64,000 bases of DNA from Haliotis asinina (Eukaryota > Mollusca > Gastropoda > Lepetellida > Haliotidae), in assembly GCF_037392515.1 (NCBI RefSeq), contig NC_090291.1:32740501-32804500 (forward strand). Direction: 5' to 3'. The position numbers and the translations under genes are program-made. Below the pieces are notes generated by a model. The model was not told the DNA's origin. It did not search any database and saw only the letters and a program-made list of their open reading frames with translations. Every line of letters starts with the position of its first letter. Position 1 is the stretch's first letter. Positions 1 to 41,200 of this stretch are shown here, piece by piece.

Positions 1-1730
1 AGATGTATGGATGTCATGTTAAATCTTCATTATCAAATACAAAAAATGTCTACTTCAGAATGAAAGATTGTAGCATGTGGTTTTTTTCCAAAACATTCAA
101 ATTGTGCCAAAAAGGCTAAAGGGTATACAAAGCTGTTAACAAATTGGGTTGGAAAGTGAAATTTGGAAAGTTATTTTCAGCAAAATGACTGAAAAACAAA
201 AGAAACTCGAATGTGGTAGTGCACCACAAAGGCATGCAATAATGCTCTGATGTTACAGTGAATAGGAATTCTATTTCACCATGTCATACCTGGACATAAG
301 GTTTCCATTACTTACCTTGAGTCAAAGCCACCATGAATTTTTATTGCATCTCGACATGCTTGTGTTAAATTTTTGGAGTATGCAATCTATCTGTCCAAAT
401 TCTTTTGAGTCAAAAGCAGAATTGCATACTTGCGAACATGATTATATATAACCAACGCGGGAAAATTTGGAAGCCTTAACTTTTGAAAATTATGCCATAT
501 GTTACCTGTTCTTGGCATTTATTAAAAACAAGTAAGACTTTCAGATGCAGACACCAACTCCCAAAACAAACAACAATTTAACAATACAAGTTAGGATTCT
601 CGGAGGGAACGGGGTAGTTTTCAATATTGTCTGCCACAGCACCAGTAAGGTGTTCAATAAGTATAGAACACCCCAAGAAGTTGTGTCACCTTCTATATCA
701 ACAAGGCTTGCTTTTCAGTAAACCTGCATTAACTGATACACCCATTCCTGTGGTTTTTCCAGTCACCAATTACTCGCCCTTGATTTCCATCAGCAAAACT
801 GGCTAGGGCTTTGATTTCTGAGTACAAGATACCTCCCTTTCCCTTATGTTGACATTTGACTGGTTGGTAATTTGCGATCACAAGAACCACAGGAGTTACT
901 GTAGATTTGGTGTAAATTCTTGCCCTGGTGATATAGAAGATGGATGTTGTGCATATACCACAGATCCAGGCTTCTTTAGTCCTAAATTCTGGGAGCACTC
1001 AAGGTTGTGTATCTGCTATTTCTTCGATCTTCTGGAGCCCCACAGCATGGATCACTCCTTTGTGTTGAGTATCTGTCATTTCTGCAGTCTTCTACAGCCC
1101 TATGGTGTAGGAGCGCCCCTTGGGATTGTGTATAGAGAGAGCGATTGGTTCCTGAACAGCCCACTCGTACCACACGTTTTTGTCTGTGCACAACCGCCAA
1201 ATGTCAAGGACAACCTGACTTTCCTTCCTTAGCAGGAGCGGCCGCTGAAGAATATATTGGAGGAGAATAAAAATAATTTCTTTCTTATGTCTTCAAGTAA
1301 GGTTTCACAACTCTGATACCAACACTCAAGTAATTTCACAGTGGGCAATAAGTCAAATTACCTCTCATTTAAACCGATTAATTTTTCATGCAGCCTAAGA
1401 AATTGATCTTTTTCAGACTAGTTCAGAGGGTCTTTTGGTGGCAGAAAAATCAATTCACTTTTTACACTTTCTCTTAATTTAATTAAGCTCTTGTAACACA
1501 ACTCAATTCACTGAAGATTGGTTCAGTATTTTGTTACTTCTCAATCAGAATGACCCCAAACTGGATTTTCACTTGTCCTAAGCACAATTTACTACTCTAG
1601 ACAACGAGCATGACAACAAAGGCTGACATGAACCCTTAATATCCAATAACGCGAATAAGTTCAATCATGATTTCTGAATTCAGGTTAACTTGCTAGCATG
1701 TACATAGTGGACATTTGGGAGGAGTCTTAC
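1..1730. other. Non-coding, probably PRMT5 intron 16
   Basis: This follows the last visible PRMT5 exon. The protein's final segment (about 50-60 residues, ending in a conserved GRSYTIGL-type tail in vertebrates) is not found here on the minus strand, so it should lie left of the window. Short open frames at 729-1232 on both strands have no recognisable family. Apart from a weak tandem repeat near 980-1,135 I see nothing definable. Confidence 0.6.
980..1135. repeat. Weak tandem repeat, about 60 bp unit
   Basis: About two and a half diverged units share the order 'GTGTATCTG..ATTTCT..GTCTTCT..AGCCC'. It is too diverged to date. Confidence 0.4.
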
Positions 1731-22331
<20,601 letters not shown>

Positions 22332-22647
22332 TTTCCTTCCCCCACTCAGCACTATCTTCAGTGCGGAACTAGTAAATAGTTAGCATCAGAATGCGTGGCA
22401 ATAAAATAAAGCCAATATTCTGTATGAGGTTATTTCTTACTCTAGACCAATTACAGTCGTTATATTAATATGAAATGTGCGATCAAGCTTTCAAGGAATG
22501 AAACATTCACTGCTGAATTCAAAAATGTCAGCGCCCACGGAACACATGTTTTGGTGAACAGAGTAACCTAACGCGGGAACGTTTGAAATGATTCAGGGAG
22601 GAGCGTAGAGATATTGCGATCATATATGAGTTTTATATTTCAGAGAA
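22332..22647. promoter_or_regulatory. Bidirectional PRMT5 / UPF0489 promoter region
   Basis: The 316 bp between the two divergent start codons must hold both 5' leaders and the core promoters unless there are unseen non-coding first exons. No TATA box in a convincing position; no repeat has inserted here. Confidence 0.65.
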
Positions 22648-30485
<7,838 letters not shown>

Positions 30486-31082
30486 CCTCTATAGCAGATG
30501 TATATGTCCACAACAGTGAGGTTGATTCAGTTGCAGGAACATTGTGTAAAGCTGTACCGCAGACGTTTATACACATCCACTAACACTAGACAGTGAGGAT
30601 GATTCAGTTGCAAGAATGTTGTGTTAAGCTGTACAGCAGACGTTTATACACATCCACTAACACTAGACAGTGAGGATGATTCAGTTGCAAGAATGTTGTG
30701 TTAAGCTGTACAGCAGACGTTTATACACATCCACTAACACTAGACAGTGAGGATGATTCAGTTGCAAGAATGTTGTGTTAAGCTGTACAGCAGACGTTTA
30801 TACACATCCACTAACACTAGACAGTGAGGATGATTCAGTTGCAAGAATGTTATGTAAAGATGTACAGCAGACGTATGTACACATCCCCTAACACTAGACA
30901 GTGAGGATGATTCAGTTGCAGGAATGCATTTAGCTGTACAGCAGACGTATGAACCAACAGAGGATAAATCAGCTTTAGGTATGTTGTGTTGGCCTCCAGT
31001 CCAGACTTGTATACCAGCAGACATCCATAAACACTGTGAGGATGAACCTTGTCATGGATAACCATCACACTATAAAGTCAAG

Positions 31083-31225
31083 TAGGGGTGCTGGGTTAGC
31101 CTACAGATGAAAGCATTCACTCAACAATCCGGGTTCAATTCCCAACTTATAAAATGTGTGAAGTCTGCTTCTGGTGTCCCCAGCTGTCGCTGGGATATTG
31201 TTTTAAATACAGCTTAAAACAATTG
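31083..31225 (+). repeat. Family A SINE
   Basis: 'GGGTTCAATTCCCAACTTAT' marks the B box; copy is old. In the intergenic zone after the minisatellite. Confidence 0.65.
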
Positions 31226-31727
31226 TCACTCACCAGACAAAACACTGGATTGCTAGGAGTTCACTAATGACATACTTCCTCAGCATGAAACCTGGTAAAA
31301 TACAGTTTCAAGATGTGATTTTATTGCGACGAGCTGATTTTTCATCCCATATAAGTTGTACTTGTCATTGTATGTTCTGTAAGTTGTAAAAACTCAGGGT
31401 ACTTGTGGTTGTATGTTCTATACCACAAGCCAGTCACACTTCATCAACAACGTTATCTCACAAACTTGTTCCAATCGTCTGTTGTAAACAATCTAAAACA
31501 AACTTAAACTTGATATGCAGCTTGGGTTTGACTTGTTTAAGCAGGGTAACACAGAAAGGTGACGAGTGTCCAGGTTGGGAGTGAACAGGTTGGCCATGTC
31601 GGTTAGCGTTACCTGTCTTCACGATAATGCCATGTCAGCATAGAGTGAATTTCAATTTAATGGATGTATGTGATCATATTCCAAGGAAGGATTTGGAGCA
31701 GGAACAGTTTAAATTTATACAAAATCT
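31226..31727. other. Intergenic, no feature seen
   Basis: Between UPF0489 and the DIRS-like fossil. No gene or repeat recognised, apart from a short local duplication of 'TGTACTTGTCATTGTATGTTC'-like sequence near 31,365-31,420. Confidence 0.5.
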
Positions 31728-34700
31728 CTAGAGGTTATGAATTCTTTGAAGAATGTCCTCCTTGGGGTACATATATAGCATTAAAATATCCATTCTAAAA
31801 TGCCTACGACAGTATTGACAATATTGAATAAATATTTTACAAAACAAAAACTCGTTTTTGTCTTGTGAGACCACCCCTACAGGGCCCCTACCTGGGCCCC
31901 TACCTGGGCCCCCCAACAGCCAAGAGCAGGTAACTCTCGGCATGTACCTCGTACCTCACTTTTCATGCTGAACTAGTCAGACAGAATGTGGGGAGGTGGG
32001 TGGCCGTACCCCAAGGAGGACATTCTTCAAAGAATTCATAACTTCTACAGGTTTGTATAATTCTTTTTCAGAAGAAGTCCTCCTTGGTGTACATACATAG
32101 CATAAGACAGACTCCCAACGAATAGAGTCGGGAGCGGCATTCTGTCTGCTAATGTGTACCCTACACACACTCTCATACACTCCCGAAGCTGCGAGAGATA
32201 GAGAAATACACTTACCCAATCACCAAACCACTGATGTCAATCAGGCGGGGGCGTGGCAAATTACGGTTGAAGAGCCAATCGACAATCAACTCAACAGTGA
32301 TGGACATATGGCCACACCTCGATCTCTACACTGACAATATTCCCCAAACCAGCGAAGCAGTGCCGGGAATAACAGTGCAAAATTGAACAATAGCATATGT
32401 CGACGCTTAAGTGAAAGAACAGGGTTTTTTTTGTTTTTTTATAGAGGTATTGTACCACCACCAGTGAGTACCCATCACCAATAAGAAATGGTTTCGGGAA
32501 ACCCACCACCATGAATAAATCATTTTATACAAGGTCGAGATCTCAAAAGCTCATTCAGCTAGGGGAATCACGACCCTGCCCACTGGTGAGAACTGTATGG
32601 CCAAACCGAGCACGCTCCCATGAATGTTTGTCCAACTGGTAGTGACGTATGAACGTGCTCATCCGGCTCCAAGTAGCCGCTGAGCAGATCTCCTCAATGG
32701 GCAGAGCTGCTGCATAAGTCAGTGACGTAGCCACTGCCCCAACTGAATGAGCCTTGAACCCCTTAGGGATCGTTAATCCTTTATGAGTATAAGCCATACA
32801 AATGGCAGAGATAAGCCACCTAGATATGGTTTGCTTGTTCGCCAGCAGACCAGCTCTCCCCCCGCCATAACAGTAAAGCAACTGTTTATCCTTCCGGATA
32901 TCAGCAGTTCGTTTGATAAAAGCTCTGAGACTCTTACAGACAACTAAAACGTGAGCACGTCGAAGAGAGGTACCGGACGAGGGAGGATGCATGAGTAGCT
33001 CAATAGGTGCTTTAACATGAAAAATGCCTGCGATCTTAGGACGGTAAGAATCCGGCAGTCTAATACTGACCATGTCTTTGTGAAAGACGTACAGAGCAGG
33101 ATCTGCTGATATTGCGTGAATGTCGCTTACCCGCCTGCCAGACGTCACCGCCACAAGAAAGGCAGCCTTAAACGTTTACAGCTAGAGAGAAAGAGACGAC
33201 AGCTCCTGAAAAAGAGGACCGGACAACCAGTCAAAGATGACTGACAAGTCCCACAGGGAACTAATCCGCCGGACAGTTGGACGGATCCTATCCATGCCTG
33301 CTAGAAAGCGCTGCACAAGAGGGTGCTGCCCCAAGAGAGCACCGTCAACAGGAATATGAAACGCTGAAATGGCTGTGGAATAGCCCGGGATAGTGGACTC
33401 TAACTGGGACTGCAAAATTTCCAACACTTCAACTAAAGCGTGCATAACAGGCGCATCTATCCTCATATTAAACGTTTGTCGAATCCCTCCGCGAAGCCAG
33501 AATTGTGTTTGCAACTGGTGCAGGAATTCCGCTCGTTTGGAGGCGATCCCGGACAGCAGCCAAGCCATCCACAGAATCCTGGGATTCGGGTGCAGCACTC
33601 CATTCTGGGATAGTAAGTCCCGTCAAAAGGGTAATAGAACAGGAGGCAGAGCCAGAAACCTTATCATTACCGGAAACCAGCTTTGAGATGACCAAAGTGG
33701 TGCAAGGAGCACAAGCAGTCGAGCTGGTTGGGTGGCAAGCTGCGAGAGGACCCTGGGAATCAGCGGTAGAGGCGGGAACGCCCACAGTACCCTGCCCGTC
33801 CAATCGAGTTTGAAAGCGTCCTGAGCGATGGCCCTCGGATCCGGTATCTGAGAGCAAAACACCGGAATCTGGTTCGTCCCCCACAAGCCAAACAGATCCA
33901 CCTGGAACGGCCTGAACAACTGGGAGATAATCCCAAATATCTCCCGATGGAACATCCTCTCTGTACGTCCTGTTTCAGGATATAGGTCATTGCTGTCTGG
34001 TTGTCCATTTCCAGACGCACCACACAGCCGCGAACCATCTCCTGAAAATGTTGGAACACTAGCCGGACAGCTCTCAATTCGAGCACGTTTCGTGCTGTAA
34101 CCATTGACCCGAAACTGACTGAACGCCCAGTACGCCCCCACCACCCTGTAAGGGAAGCGTCTGTCTGAGTTGAGAGATTTGGTGAGGGAGTGTCCAGGTG
34201 CAAGCCCTTGGATAGATTCCCTACCACCGTCCATCACCATAAATGAGGAAGTAACCACTCCGGAGTGTGGAGAATATAATGAGGCCACATCCGAGCCAAG
34301 GCGTACTGAATGCGTCGCATCCTTAACCGCGCTCTCCTAACAATGTCTACCGTCGCCGCCATGTACCTAACAACTGGAGCCAAACCCGAGCCGAAGGATC
34401 TTTGGAGATCTGATCCAGAGACAGGGAGACTAAGCCTCTCGCTGTGTCGACCCGTGCGCCTAAGAAGACCAGATCCTGTGTAGGAACTACTGACTTCTTG
34501 AGATTGATAATCCAGCCCAACCTGGTGAGAATACACATCACTGCGAATGTTGCATCTCGACTCAAGTGAGCGGCAAGTGCCCGTAGGAGCCAATCATCCA
34601 GGTATGGGTGGCAGCACCTGCCCTGTGACCTGGCCACTTGCACTCGGATTAACATAAGTTGGGTGATCACCCTCGGAGCTGTAGTGATGCCGAAGGGAAG

Positions 34701-35039
34701 CACCCGAAACTGATAGCATACCCCGTCGAAGGAAAACCGAAGGTACTTCTGGAACTCAGGATGCATCGGAACGTGCAGGTATGCGTCCTTGAGGTCGATG
34801 GACGTGAGCCAGTCGCCTCTTTCTACAGCCTCCGCTGCCTCTCGGACAACTGTTGCTGCTCCAGGAAAGAGGGTGGACCCCATCCGGAAGGGCAGTGACA
34901 AAAGAGCTTGCTGAGTGGCTGGAGAATAACGTGCCACAGACAGCCGCAACCTACAGAGGCCCATAACCGCAGACATCTGGTATACGACTTTTATACTCTT
35001 GCTGGCGGATCGTGATGGATGTGCATGGTATTTTATCAA
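31728..35039 (-). mobile_element. DIRS-like tyrosine-recombinase retroelement, broken (fossil)
   Basis: Parts in minus-strand order: reverse transcriptase about 34.3-35.0 kb (DLKDAYLHVPMH, YLDDWL), RNase H about 33.8-34.25 kb, tyrosine recombinase about 32.55-33.6 kb, then a terminal module at 31,728-32,150. That module has an internal fold-back ('GAATGTCCTCCTTGGGGTAC' and its inverse) and matches the ends of the 14.2-17.8 kb element. The gag region and the 5' terminal repeat are missing, and the coding part is broken in at least three places. The RT-RNase H-recombinase order with inverted rather than direct repeats is the DIRS pattern. Fills the gap between the convergent UPF0489 and NOP9 genes. 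Confidence 0.85.
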
Positions 35040-35215
35040 GAGTCATGTGAACCAATCAAAACTCGACATTCTTACATGAGGCTAGATAATAAAATATACA
35101 TCAGGCTAATGAGGTCGAAAGGAGAACAAAAACTAAGTATGAATCTGACATACATGATTTACTTAACTATACATATATTTACAAACAATCTTTGAGATTT
35201 CAAACATTCATTTGA

Positions 35216-38200
35216 TTATCCCCTTTCTTTTTTTTTCCTCTTGGATACAACATTCTCAGCATGTCCTGTTTTCTCTCCAGATTTCTGTTTTTGTTTCTTT
35301 TTTTTCTTCTTAGGTTCTTTCTCTGTTTCTTCAAGGCCATGTTTCTTTACCAGCCTGTCGAGAAGATTCAGTGCATCCTCATCATCAGACTCCTGGAACA
35401 AAAAACAGGGTGGCACAGTAAACGTGATGTCACATTAGCAGGACAGAAGAGACTGTCCTTGAACCATGAGTGAGGGAAAGTGTTTAGTTTTATGCTCCTT
35501 TTAGCAATGTTCCACCAGTCTCACAATGGGGCACACCAGAAATGGGATTAAGGCATTGTAACCATGGCGTGACGAGCGGATGCTTTAACCACTAGGCTCA
35601 AGCATGAATCTATCAGTTACCAATAGCAGTCCCACTGTCAACTTGAACTTGTCCTGTGAATATCAAAGATAAAGATGTGAAATAAATATTGTTTCAGGCA
35701 GTAGTGTTAGAGAATTACCCAAGAAGCCAAACATCCATATTTCCATTTCATTGATTAGGTAATGAAGAAATGTTTACATATATAGTCGATGCCCCGTCCG
35801 TCCGTCCGTAATCATTTTGTTTCTGGAGCATAACTCAGAAACTGTCCAATATTTTTAGACCAAACTTGATAGATATAGTAATCTCAGCCTATGGTTGTGC
35901 CTTTTGCTATTTACAGATTTTTGGCATTTTTATTTTTTTAGTCTTTCCATGGAATATTTTGATGTTAGTCTAATGGAAAGGTGGGCTTCGTTTCCGGAGC
36001 AGAACTAAACAGCCGTTCAATATTTTTCTGCAACTTGGTAGATATATCAGTCTGAACCTATAGTGGTGCCTTCTGGTATTTACAAGCTTTTGTGATTTAT
36101 TATTTTCTCGGTTTCCATGGAAATGTTTCAGACATAGTCTCAAAAGAGAGAGGTGTGTTTTGTTTCCGGAGCAGAACTAAAAACCCATTCAATATTTTTC
36201 TGCAAAACTTGGTAGATATATCAGTCGGAACCTGAAGTGGTGCCTTTTGCTATGTACAGGTTTTTGTGATTTATTATTTTCTCGGTTTCCCTGGAAACGT
36301 TTTGGACCTATTCTGAAAAGTGAGAAGTGCGTTTCATTTCCAGAGCAGAACTCAAAAACTTCTTAATATCTGTTAGTAAATTGTTCTAGATAAGTGTGGC
36401 AGACCCTAAAGTGGTGCCTTCTGGTTTTTAAAGGTTTTTGTGATTTATTATTTTCTTGGTTTCCATGGAAACATTTCGGACTCAAAATGGAGGGGTGGGC
36501 TTCATTCCCAGAGCACAACTCGAAAACCATTTCATATCTTTCAACAGATTTTGGCAGATATATGAAATTGTGACTTTGCTGGTTACAGATATGTGGCATT
36601 TATAATTTTCATGAATTCCATGGAAACAATACAAACTTAGTCTAAAAAAACAATGAGTAACTCTCAGATTATTTGTCCTTTCAAACATGTGGGGGCCAGG
36701 GGATATGTCATCTTCTGATGACTCTTGTTGCTGATGCAAGAAGTCCGAGAATTGGTACAATCAGATGATCTGAGATTTTGGTGCGTGTATGTACCAGGTG
36801 AGCTAAGTCTGGCTGCCTGTAGCCCGCCTCGTATGTTACCTCTTGTTCCGTGACCGTCAGCCCAACTTCATCATCATATGACAACACTTTCGGTTCAGGT
36901 TTGTCGGCTTTCTTTTTGTTCTGTTTATCTGCCGGCTTGTTTGTCCAGTCCTTCTGGTCAGTGTGGAATAATCTGGGTTGGCCCCTTGCCTGACTTGCTG
37001 TCTTGTCCCTTTTTTCTGACTTGTCATGTCTGGGCTTCTTGGGGAGTTCTGGACCTTCGGAACAAAAAAACACTGCTGCTGTACAGATGTTGTTCAATCT
37101 GTTAAAGATCTTTTATACCCTGATAGGATATGTCCCCGCTAAGATACACCTTCATACAGGGTCAAATCAGTGAAGTCTGTCACCAGACAAACCTTGAGTT
37201 TCTAAATTCTATGTATGAAATGAACAAAAAATTTGTAGAAGTATGTCAGTTATCTGATTTCTAGATCCTGAAAATAAGTAATAATGCTACGCTCTGAATT
37301 AAGAAAAATTATGGCAGTGCTATCATATTGTACTGGATACTTTACTTGCTGTCATTCCTGAGCATCAATGAATGTCTGACTAGATCATCATTGCAAACAA
37401 AACTGTTCAAGAGAGAACCTGTCAAACTTTCATATTTCAAGGCATAGAAAAACTTCACCTGCACATGTTGTTCAGAATGTACGTAAACAAGGTGCCCTCA
37501 TATTGTGGGTGGTATTTCATACCAGTGTGCTATACTGTCTGCAACTGAAAGGCAGCACCCTCAGATCATACTGATATGAAGCCAGATTGCTTGAGAAAGG
37601 TGATCTTTGATTCACTTCAGTACATACAGAACATTCATGTTAGATGAAGTAACTGATATGAAGTCATTAATTGACATTCAACAACCCAGACTATTTACAG
37701 GATTGGTGGGTCAGAACCATAACATTGGCTCCTTCATGCTGAGAATGAAACCTGTCAGAATCGATGACGTTTCAGATGAAACCGAGTGAGTCTTGTTCAG
37801 CTTAAAAGATCAACTGATAAGCTTCTCTTCAAATATTCCGCAATTACCAACAGGACATTAATCCATCATTTAATGATATTTTCCAAGCTGTAGTACATGT
37901 AGCTGATTTCATGAAAAAGGTTTCTAGTTACATCAGCAGTGTTTCAGCCACAGAGTGACACCTACACCTAAAATCTGTATGCCAAGATTGTCTTCTTGAG
38001 CAATAACTGAACAGAATGGACACAGTTAATTCCATCTTGTGCCAACATTTCAGCGCTCTCTGAATTTTTGCCATGTCAAAATCTACCCGAAGATGCCAAC
38101 TGAAAATACGAAGAAATGTACCTGAATCGTTGAAGAAGTCTTTGAAGAGTTTCCTCTTCTGTGCTGTGACTCCCTGTTGGGACATCCACAGCTTGCGATG

Positions 38201-41200
38201 AGTCTGGAACTGAGATATGGCTAAGTTCCGGTAGACAAAATGTCCAAACTTGTTACTGTGGAGTCTATCTGCATGTTTTGAGAGCTCTTCAGCAATCACA
38301 ACCTTCTGCTGTGCAGAGCAGTTCTTCCATATTGATTCCAAAGTTCTGCTTCCATTTCGGTCACAACTGATGTCTAGGAACAGGCCCTGTCAAAAAGAGT
38401 ATCCATGGTAACATTCAACAGACATTCAGAATCTCTACTACTGTTACAAACACAGTCCATGAGGACCAGTTGGGGTTTGCTATATATCTGAAACTCAAGA
38501 CATGATCTATTTACACTCTCTTGTTCAGAGATAATCCACAAAGTATTCATTCTTCTCTTGTGCTATGCTGTGCTATGCTGTGCTGCGCTGTGCTGTGCTG
38601 TGCTGTGCTGTGCTGTTTGGTCCCGTATTTTCTTCAAATCTAAGTATGTCTTGTAACAATTTTGGGATGCAGCATATCCTTCCTTTTTTTCATTCTATCC
38701 ACTAAGGGCCCGTGAAGGTCCTCGGGTAGAGTAGGCCTTCAGCAACCCATGCTTGCCATAATAGGCGACTATGCTTGTCGTAAGAGGCGACTAACGGGAT
38801 CGGGTGCTCAGACTCTCTGACTTGGTTGACACATGTCATTGGTTCCCAACTGCGAAGATCGATGCTCATGTTGTTGATCACTGGATTGTCTGGTCCAGAC
38901 TTGATTATTTACAGACCGCCGACATATAACTGGAATATTGCTGAGTGCGGCATTAAACTAAACTCACTCACTCACTCACTCACACACTCACTCACTCACT
39001 CAACCCAAGACAAAGTATAGAGTTATGATAGGTCTCAATACTACAAACCCTGATTCCGTCATTAGTTACAAACCTTCATTTTCTGCAACAGTGAGCTCTT
39101 CATCTTTTCTTCCACAGTTTCACTTTCAAAAAATATGTCAAGGACATGACTGCCACACCGATCACTTGCCACTAATTTCAACTCAGCTGGTTTCAGTTCC
39201 AACAAACTGGTCACAACCAGTTTGGGCTTGCGAAACTTGAGCAGATTCTGCATTAGTACAGAGCCATGGTAGTTGACGGTGGTGAGCTGCTGGGGATTGG
39301 CTGATGATGATGAGGTTTTCTGAAGCAACAGCAAATGTTATGAAGTTGATTAGTGAAATCAAACATCTGGAAATTGTTCACAACAACTGTTGCAAAAACA
39401 TCTCCTTTTTCTTCCAAACAAACATTGTTACATAAGGAATCTCTGCTTGAAAGAATGAAGAAAGATCCAAACGGTGAAATCACAGTGACAAACCATTTAA
39501 CCTAATATTCTCACTCTAATCAGAAAAATCCAAGCATAGGATATCAAGAAGCTTTCCTCAGCAGAGTGGGCTGTGATAAGATTTTAGGGCTAACTTGCAT
39601 ACCTACAGATTTGATAAAAGTTGTTCCATAGGATAAAAGTATGAAAAGGATCCTCTCTGGCCTACAGGTTCTAGATAATTTAAAAAAAATACATGAAGCC
39701 AGGGTGTGAAGTACACTTTGTTCAATTTCATTTCAGCACTTATATTTTGTACCTATAACAACACATTTTTATGTGAAGACTGGTGAGGAAACAATGGTGA
39801 CTGTGGACATTTCCAGCATTATATTGTAATACTGGTGTTTAAACATTTTACATTTTCTCTTGAAAATCAACCTCATTAAGCCAGTTTTCTCAAACTTGGA
39901 TAGGCCCAAAATGCAAAACAGTAGTCCACCATATGAATATGGCTTTGATTTTTGTACCAAAAGTTTTCCATAACATGAATATCTGATATTTCTAATGGAT
40001 CAAAAATGGTCTGATCTCCTCCTTTGGCTATTATTATTAAACGTGAATGATTTACATTAACTACATAGACACAAAACCTGTTCACTATTTCACATATGAT
40101 CACAACTACAATGTCTAGAGCTGGATAGATATCAGGCACCATGTTGTTCTTTGCCTGTCACCCTACCACTTCGTTCTCTTGTTCCGAGTCCTCTTCTTTA
40201 TAAAACACCTCGTATGTTGATAGTGACAGTAGCAGGGGAGCCAGGGCTGTCTGTCGGCTGTCTGGGGTTGCACAGTGAAAGGCCTCCATCAACGCCTGAA
40301 TCAACATAAGACAAGAATCAGCTCCAGGGCTGAATGCACTGAACATACTTAATACACATACAGTTGAATGAACCCTGTTGCCTTGACATCAGATGTGTTG
40401 AAGTCAATGTTAGGTAAAGGGCAAATCACACCCTAAAAGGCCAGGTTTCAAAAGAAACACACAACTCAACGGAACAAGTAAAATCCGAAACTAAACACAT
40501 AAGAGTAAATGTAAAAGTGACATGCATTTTTATATATTTATTTTTGATGAAAATGTTATTCAATAAGCACTTGTATTTTCAATCAAACAAATTTTCAGAA
40601 TTTTCAGTCAAATACCAACTTCTGATTAATGAAACTGAAATATGTTGTGAAGGGAAATTCTACAATGACATTCAAGAAAGTCTTTGAAGGGCATTTAGAA
40701 GTGAAATAGATAAGAATGAAGATTTTTATGGATATCAACTTCTTTATTATGAGCACACAACGTTTCGGGGTTGATGCTTACTCCATCAGGTGAATGAAGG
40801 ACTGAATCATTGAAGGAATGAATCCTTCATTCACCTGATGACGGAGTAAGCATTAACATCCTTAAAAATCCTCATTCTTATTCTTCATCACCTGATGAAG
40901 AAAAATCTTCATTCACTTGATGAAGGTGTAAGCATTAACTCCGAAACGTTGTGTTCTCATAATAAAGAAGTTGATATCCATAGAAATTGACATTCAAGAA
41001 GGATTGATTATGATTGGTTTACATGAGTTATATAATTTCAAATTACCAGAATACATCTAATTGAGGCCTATCACCCAAGAAACGAATAAATTGATAGTCT
41101 ACATACTGATCCCTCAAATAGAGCTGCTGATAATCCATCAGAACTACGTAAGTGTGATATCAAAACACTATTGGATGGTTTTAAAAAGAATGTGTAATCC

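Noticed and set aside
35241-35473. Phe-rich plus-strand frames
   Set aside because: Antisense of the Lys-rich NOP9 C-terminal exon.
37607-37789. 60-codon open frame in a NOP9 intron
   Set aside because: No family similarity, no flanking splice sites in phase, length expected by chance.
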